Shown: in pieces, positions 60,604 through 64,000 of the stretch
Layout: every line of letters starts with the position of its first letter
Position numbering within the stretch: the first letter of the stretch is position 1
From: Methylotenera sp965234545
Lineage (GTDB): Bacteria; Pseudomonadota; Gammaproteobacteria; Burkholderiales; Methylophilaceae
Assembly: GCA_965234545.1 (NCBI GenBank)
Contig: OZ248348.1
Location: 992,001-1,056,000, forward strand
Direction: 5' to 3'
DNA: 64,000 bases
Notes under the pieces: generated by a model
The model's input: only the letters and a program-made list of their open reading frames with translations
The model's database searches: none
What the model was told of the DNA's origin: nothing
Program-made: the position numbers and the translations under genes

Positions 60604-61000
60604 TACATCTTGAAGCTTCCCAATTGCCCCAATTATCAACAATTACTCGAAACTCACTTACTTGGTTAGTATTGGTGCAATAAACATCGACAACACATTT
60701 CAACCCAACTGTAAATCCACCTGACGTATATGCATTACCAGTAATTTGACCATATGAAGAGATGCTTCCTGAATATGATGTAATTGCTGGCATATAAGCA
60801 TTAGCAACTTCTGATGACCATCTATAAACACTCCCACCATCGTCAAATTTATAAGCAGATAAAGGCATTCCATTGCTCCTGAAAAAATCATCAACAGGTT
60901 TACCTTTGTACCTATTTAACTTAGTCAATGCATCACCTGTTGAAGAGCAGCCGGTAATAATTAGACCTAAAATTAATACGAATAATGATTTAAATTTCAT
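60587..61000 (-). CDS. Lipoprotein with SmpA/BamE-like start
   Basis: 137 residues. Signal with lipobox LIITGC, lipidated Cys18, followed by SSTG. No Asp follows the Cys, so outer-membrane sorting is likely. The segment KGKPVDDFFRSNGMPLSAYK and DGGSVYRW resembles the start of SmpA/BamE-type modules, but the rest (a Ser/Gly/Tyr-rich loop and C-terminal Cys) is not familiar. Overlaps the start of the preceding lipoprotein gene's end by four bases (ATGA), so the two are coupled. Confidence 0.72.
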   Translation of the reverse strand: MKFKSLFVLILGLIITGCSSTGDALTKLNRYKGKPVDDFFRSNGMPLSAYKFDDGGSVYRWSSEVANAYMPAITSYSGSISSYGQITGNAYTSGGFTVGLKCVVDVYCTNTNQVSEFRVIVDNWGNWEASRCNEALR

Positions 61001-61245
61001 TTGTTAAACCTTCCTTTTTCACACCAAAATTTAGTAGTTACGCCTACTTGATTTTGAAACAACTCTTGCGCAATTTGGCAGTTTCCTTGGTTATACCCAC
61101 CACCATCAACGGAATCAAATGTTGCAACGTGAAGACGCATCAATGGGTCAATAGCTGAATTCCTGTATAAAGTATAGGTTGTGTCGCTTGAACAAGCAGT
61201 AATTATTGGTGATAAAACTAAAATAGTTGCGATGATTTTTTTCAT
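60997..61245 (-). CDS. Small lipoprotein of unknown function
   Basis: 82 residues. Signal peptide with lipobox IITAC, lipidated Cys18, then SSDTTYTLYRNS. The middle has the segment RLHVATFDSVDGGGYNQGNC, seen in short lipoproteins of phages and plasmids as far as I recall, and two more Cys. Coupled to the next lipoprotein gene by a four-base overlap. Confidence 0.7.
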   Translation of the reverse strand: MKKIIATILVLSPIITACSSDTTYTLYRNSAIDPLMRLHVATFDSVDGGGYNQGNCQIAQELFQNQVGVTTKFWCEKGRFNK

Positions 61246-61257
61246 ATTAAATCTTTC

Positions 61258-61497
61258 TCAAAGCGGCTCTATTTTGGTTTTGTATTGAGACATAACCAAC
61301 TTATCCAAATAAAACACACAAACACTAATAATCCAAGCCGTGTTAGCAACTTTGACATGTTCTTCCACACCTCCATAAGGGTCATTTATCTCCGCCCAGA
61401 AGTGTAAGGTAAGCATAATCAAAAAAACATGCCCCATAAACTTTGCAAACTTGGAGGTGAACATAGCTTTAAGTTTGCCTTGTATTTTATTAATCAT
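61258..61497 (-). CDS. Small two-helix membrane protein
   Basis: 79 residues with two hydrophobic helices (about 20-36 and 50-66) joined by an acidic loop (EINDPYGGVEEH), a basic N-terminus and the tail SQYKTKIEPL. No known family. Its ATG shares a base with the stop of the upstream gene (TAATG). A decayed copy of its tail lies at 60544-60603. Confidence 0.65.
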   Translation of the reverse strand: MINKIQGKLKAMFTSKFAKFMGHVFLIMLTLHFWAEINDPYGGVEEHVKVANTAWIISVCVFYLDKLVMSQYKTKIEPL

Positions 61498-61754
61498 TAT
61501 TTACTCATTTTTCTAATGAATGCATATGCAAATACAAAACCATCCATAAACAGCTTAAACAAAAGAACCAACAAGCTAACGTTAAACAATACGCCAAAAC
61601 AAAATTGAGCCATAGACCAATCATCAGACCCATGCAAGTAGCATTCAGCAAACATATGTTCACATCCAGCAAGAAGGTTATGTGCGCCTATTATCAGTAG
61701 CACAAGCAAAAGAGTGAATGTAATTAGTAGGTTTATCTTATAGAATTTATTCAT
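61497..61754 (-). CDS. Small two-helix membrane protein, first gene of the envelope operon
   Basis: 85 residues with helices at about 7-29 and 50-75; the loop between has three Cys (AGCEHMFAECYLHGSDD and a later FC). Function unknown. It heads the set 61754 to 60264 with gaps from minus four to about 45 bases. The AT-rich stretch upstream should hold the promoter. Confidence 0.65.
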   Translation of the reverse strand: MNKFYKINLLITFTLLLVLLIIGAHNLLAGCEHMFAECYLHGSDDWSMAQFCFGVLFNVSLLVLLFKLFMDGFVFAYAFIRKMSK

Positions 61755-61880
61755 AATAAAATTATATACTTATAATTTATAATTAAAGTCTTTAATTAAG
61801 TGTTTTGTGGTACATCCTATAGACATATTTTATTCTTATGCGGGGGAAATATATATAAAAATAAAACCCCCGCTTGTTAT

Positions 61881-62405
61881 CTATTCGTCGTTATTTATTC
61901 CTTGTCTTATATCCATATTACTTATTGAATATTTATTATTTATATATTCATCTTCCATCTTAATGGCTGGAGCAATCCCAGCCGTAGCTGGTTTAAAGAC
62001 GCTGTCTTCAGACACAAATAACCCCGTATTCGCATCCCTCTTCTTTGTTAACATGCCCTTTCTTGCTCTTTGTGACTGAATTTCACATTTCCCTTTCGCC
62101 CGAATAATCTCCTCATCGCATCGCTTATGATGCCAACAACCGTCGTCGTCCGAGATAAAGAAAAATTCCTCTAATATATTTGTTAATTCCTCCATTTTTT
62201 TATTTGGGCATTTAGTCACACGCTTTAAGTATTTAATATCATTTTCAAATGGTCCAGTTGTGTAATACCTTTTCATCAAATTCCAATAGGTTCCATGCTC
62301 CTCAAAGCTTAGATAATCTGTATCTGAATAATAATCACCCCAATCAAATTGGGTGAAAGGTATAACGAACGAAGTTTTGGTTATTTTACGTTTTTCGATG
62401 GTCAA
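61881..62405 (-). CDS. DUF1376 (YdaU-like) domain protein, TTG start
   Basis: 174 residues. The start is TTG at 62405, with GGAG eight bases upstream; no ATG fits. Residues 14-75 (FDWGDYYSDTDYLSFEEHGT and on) match the DUF1376 pattern GDY-x-x-DT-x-x-LS-x-x-EHG-x-Y, found in prophage and island proteins near replication genes. The rest is charged, with a Cys/His stretch (DDGCWHHKRCDEE). Likely island maintenance or replication; no precise role. Its stop lies next to AT-rich non-coding DNA. Confidence 0.75.
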   Translation of the reverse strand: MTIEKRKITKTSFVIPFTQFDWGDYYSDTDYLSFEEHGTYWNLMKRYYTTGPFENDIKYLKRVTKCPNKKMEELTNILEEFFFISDDDGCWHHKRCDEEIIRAKGKCEIQSQRARKGMLTKKRDANTGLFVSEDSVFKPATAGIAPAIKMEDEYINNKYSISNMDIRQGINNDE

Positions 62406-62406
62406 A

Positions 62407-62805
62407 TTAATCTCCTAACATTTTTACTGCGTTAATTTGCTGCTTGAAATTTCTTGTCATTCTTGATGTTGATTTTGCTGCTGATATAAGCTTTCTAGCT
62501 ATGCGTTTATGGGCAATAGCTATGTCACCCCTAACCTCGAGTATCTTTTCATACATCACCCCCAGCTGGGCCCCCTCAAAATGCGTCCTAGCCCCCTCTT
62601 TAACTGACTCTAACAAGTAGAAACAGGTTGAATCACCGTCAAGGTGTGTTCGCATCCGCCAATCCTTGTCTAAAGGACAAATCGCGGCATTGCATTTATT
62701 AAACTTGGGGCAATCTCGAGGGTAGGTAAATTCAATTGACTCCAATGCAGCCGGCTTCAATTGGCAACCCCTAAAGCATGACGAAGCTCGCCCACATTCC
62801 AGCAA
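62407..62805 (-). CDS. Cys-rich protein of the alpA operon, start uncertain
   Basis: 132 residues if it starts at 62805, which overlaps alpA by 49 bases. A TTG at the alpA stop (about residue 17) would give a shorter, more normal protein of about 116. The core CPKFNKCNAAICPLDKDWRM holds three Cys in a zinc-like spacing, then HLDGDSTCFYLLESVKEGA. I recall similar small proteins in P4-type islands, without known function. It lies one base from the DUF1376 gene start region and is likely one transcript with alpA. Confidence 0.65.
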   Translation of the reverse strand: MLECGRASSCFRGCQLKPAALESIEFTYPRDCPKFNKCNAAICPLDKDWRMRTHLDGDSTCFYLLESVKEGARTHFEGAQLGVMYEKILEVRGDIAIAHKRIARKLISAAKSTSRMTRNFKQQINAVKMLGD

Positions 62806-62999
62806 GTCGTCCGTGGTGATAGTTTTCTTGGCTGAGGTAACCTACCCTCCTTTACGCCACGCCATACTGTTGCAGACGAACAAGCATAAAGAGCCATTAC
62901 TACTGGCAGCCTTACATTTGCAGAGTTTGGGAATTGGTCAAAATTCCGTAAGTCTGAATTGATAGATGTTGATTCTGTTAATCGTAAAATATCTTTCAT
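62757..62999 (-). CDS. alpA: AlpA family phage/island regulator
   Basis: 80 residues. The C-terminal 50 form a MerR-like winged helix: LPVVMALYACSSATVWRGVK is the AlpA pattern (x-x-GxSxxTxxRxxxxGxxP) followed by GRLPQPRKLSPRTTCWNVGE. AlpA proteins activate integrase or excision genes in cryptic prophages and P4-like elements. AAAGG lies nine bases before the ATG. Adjacent on its 5' side is the small RNA gene and then int. Confidence 0.88.
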   Translation of the reverse strand: MKDILRLTESTSINSDLRNFDQFPNSANVRLPVVMALYACSSATVWRGVKEGRLPQPRKLSPRTTCWNVGELRHALGVAN

Positions 63000-63108
63000 T
63001 GCTATTTACCTTTCTTGATTAATAAAAATCACCAAGTTAAGGTAGTATTTGCCTGCGCATTGTTGCCTATAACCGCTTCAGGAATTATCAAAACACCGAT
63101 AAAATCGC

Positions 63109-63136
63109 TTGACAGTGAAGAAAACTTTGATATTAT
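63109..63136 (+). promoter_or_regulatory. Near-consensus sigma-70 promoter of the small RNA
   Basis: TTGACA (63109-63114, perfect), 16 bases, TATTAT (63131-63136, five of six). Start expected near 63143. An inverted repeat TTATTCAC (63133-63140) / GTGAATAA (63174-63181) overlaps the -10 and could be a repressor or AlpA site. Confidence 0.8.
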
Positions 63137-63142
63137 TCACCC

Positions 63143-63306
63143 AAGATGTTAGCTTTAAGCTATCGTGAAGCAAGTGAATAACCAAACAAATACCATCTTG
63201 ATAAAGTGCTGCAATCAAGGTCAGGTAAACAGTGCAATCCCGTCTAGTCTGAATATGACTTGGCACAAAGCCTCATACTCCGCCAAGAGTTTGGGGCTTT
63301 TTCTTT
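63143..63306 (+). ncRNA. Small RNA between alpA and int (candidate int-alpA RNA)
   Basis: About 164 bases with its own promoter and terminator and no coding frame. The 5' part can fold through CAAGATG (63142-63148) with CATCTTG (63194-63200), enclosing a small hairpin TAGC-TTTAA-GCTA (63150-63162). The 3' end is a 14-position terminator stem. The hexamer CTTGGC (63259-63264) just before that stem is complementary to GCCAAG (63282-63287) in the terminator loop and the first base of its second arm, so a pseudoknot or an alternative fold is possible. RNAs of the int-alpA motif lie between integrase and alpA genes; position and orientation fit, but I could not check the covariance model. Confidence 0.62.
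63267..63306 (+). terminator. Strong terminator of the small RNA
   Basis: Arms AAAGCCTCATACTC (63267-63280) and GAGTTTGGGGCTTT (63287-63300) pair at 13 of 14 positions (one G-U, one T-T mismatch) around CGCCAA, followed by TTCTTT. Confidence 0.88.
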
Positions 63307-63367
63307 GGTGGTACTGCAAAAAACTTCTTTAAAACTTATTCCCCATTAACTTGTTAACGAGGGTCAA

Positions 63368-63385
63368 TACACAATATGTTGTGTA
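63368..63385. promoter_or_regulatory. 18-base palindrome near int (possible operator or integrase arm site)
   Basis: TACACAA-TATG-TTGTGTA, perfect 7-bp arms. It is about 180 bases beyond the int stop, with no promoter visible beside it. Binding site of AlpA, integrase or another island protein is possible. Confidence 0.4.
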
Positions 63386-63561
63386 CGTAATGCAATTTAT
63401 GCCTTTATTTTGTGTGCGTCAACCCTGTTTTCACCCAATATTTTTGCCTCATTTTGCTGTATTTTTGTACAAATGGCACTAGCATTTGCATAGCGCCACA
63501 ATAAAAAATTAAAAATGTATTTAGTTGCACTAAAAATTAATTAAATTATTTTTTAGCCACT

Positions 63562-64000
63562 TTAAGCAAGCTTGAACGGCAACAGTTTTTCACTCGCTTT
63601 GAGTTCATCCAAATAATCCGCCCATGTCTGCATCATAGCTGTACGTTGTTCAACAAACTTAGTGCGGTTGTAAGCCGCTCCTAAAACGTCAGGTACTTTG
63701 TGTGCCAATTGATGTTCAATAATATAAGGGTCAATATTTAGGCGTTCATGCAATATGGTTCTTGCCATTGCCCTAAAACCATGCCCCGTTATATCTTTTT
63801 GAGTATCGTATCCCATGCGTCGCAAAGCCGCATTAATAGCTGCAGCACTCATTGGCTTTTTAGGGTCATGCCCTCCTTGAAAAACAAATTCGCCATGTCC
63901 GCTAAATTGATACATGTCTTCTAGTAGTTTGACGGCTTGTTTTGACAAAGGCACTAAATGATTCGATTTAGTTTTAGTTATAAAAAGGCGCCACTCTTTT
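63562..64000 (-). CDS. int: P4-type tyrosine recombinase/integrase, N-terminus outside the window
   Basis: The frame is open from the right edge; 145 residues are visible. I read it through the GTG at 63954 because the upstream codons (EWRLFITKTKSNHLVPLSKQ) match the family and continue past the edge. The catalytic domain is present: HGFRAMAR contains the H-x-x-R pair, HQLAHKV the second His, and the nucleophile Tyr is in GAAYNRT. The usual protein is about 400 residues, so around 250 are missing. P4-type integrases insert islands at tRNA 3' ends; the site should lie just right of the window. Confidence 0.93.
   Translation of the reverse strand, partial: KEWRLFITKTKSNHLVPLSKQAVKLLEDMYQFSGHGEFVFQGGHDPKKPMSAAAINAALRRMGYDTQKDITGHGFRAMARTILHERLNIDPYIIEHQLAHKVPDVLGAAYNRTKFVEQRTAMMQTWADYLDELKASEKLLPFKLA

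Larger units (their letters stand above)
63000..63561. other. alpA-int intergenic region: small RNA gene plus palindromes
   Basis: 562 bases without a protein gene. It holds a plus-strand promoter, RNA and terminator (63109-63306), a palindrome TTAAC-TT-GTTAA (63346-63357), a longer palindrome (63368-63385), a 10-base palindrome TTTGTACAAA (63464-63473) and AT-rich stretches next to int. A 62-codon frame on the minus strand through the RNA gene has no start signal and is not counted. Confidence 0.7.
58190..64000. mobile_element. P4-integrase-type genomic island (left end approximate, right end outside)
   Basis: Grounds: a P4-family tyrosine integrase at the right edge, an AlpA regulator next to it, a candidate int-alpA RNA between them, DUF1376-like and Cys-rich phage-type small genes, AT-rich base use, many small unfamiliar genes on both strands, and interruption of the expected rml gene set. 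The attachment site, probably a tRNA 3' end, should be right of the window because int is cut there. Cargo is a candidate graspetide operon and a small envelope-protein operon. Confidence 0.75.

Noticed and set aside
61807..62079. 90-codon plus-strand frame that looks like a membrane protein
   Set aside because: It lies antisense to the DUF1376 gene, which has a ribosome-binding site and a known domain.
63078..63266. 62-codon minus-strand frame in the alpA-int gap
   Set aside because: It is antisense to a clear RNA gene, has no ribosome-binding site and no coding character.

Overview
The window looks like chromosomal DNA of a betaproteobacterium. The best guess is order Nitrosomonadales, probably a PQQ-using methylotroph close to Methylophilaceae. 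This rests on gene order and gene content (a pheT/pheS/rplT/rpmI/infC/thrS/tRNA-Val block, a complete nuoA-N operon, pqqABCDE, a gyrA/serC/pheA/hisC block and a leuC/leuD/leuB/asd/fimV/truA/trpFBA/accD/folC/cvpA/purF/metZ block). No sequence comparison was run. Almost every gene up to about 58.1 kb is on the minus strand, so transcription runs from high to low coordinates.

Layout, left to right. 0-6.5 kb: translation block (pheT cut by the window edge, pheS, rplT, rpmI, infC with a rare ATA start, thrS, tRNA-Val). 6.6-8.7 kb: a plus-strand 2OG-Fe(II) oxygenase, possibly leaderless, then a minus-strand epimerase and a Nudix hydrolase at the end of the nuo operon. 8.7-23.2 kb: all 13 genes of NADH dehydrogenase I in the standard nuoA-to-nuoN order (nuoC and nuoD separate, so 14 subunits). 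23.4-26.9 kb: an AI-2E family permease, a yqjD/yqjE/yqjK-like stress-membrane trio and a Bcr/CflA exporter. 26.9-30.4 kb: pqqA-B-C-D-E, with a hairpin after the 23-codon pqqA. 30.5-37.6 kb: DAHP synthase, hisC, pheA, serC, gyrA. 37.6-54.7 kb: metZ, purF, cvpA, an SPOR protein, folC, accD, trpA, trpB, trpF, truA, an EcfT-like protein, fimV, asd, leuB, leuD, an entericidin-like lipoprotein, leuC. 54.8-58.1 kb: yajQ, ppnP and the dTDP-rhamnose genes rmlC, rmlA, rmlD, with no rmlB beside them.

From about 58.2 kb to the right edge the DNA changes: it is visibly AT-rich, has small genes and no housekeeping functions, and ends in a P4-type tyrosine integrase cut by the edge. I read this as an integrative genomic island. 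Its right part holds an AlpA-type regulator, a Cys-rich protein, a DUF1376-like protein and, between alpA and int, a small RNA gene with a near-consensus promoter and a strong terminator, matching the described genomic setting of int-alpA RNAs. Its left part holds the most interesting cargo: an XRE regulator, a 64-residue candidate precursor peptide, a 294-residue ATP-grasp ligase of the graspetide (omega-ester/amide peptide) type, and a small exported two-cysteine protein. A convergent operon of five small membrane and lipoprotein genes meets it tail to tail two bases away.

The core genes are ordinary and complete. The unusual material is the island cargo, a cytidine at position 33 of the tRNA-Val, the infC start codon, a CRP-like palindrome in front of pqqA, a 60-base near-perfect hairpin between metZ and gyrA, and a short decayed gene copy in the island envelope operon.
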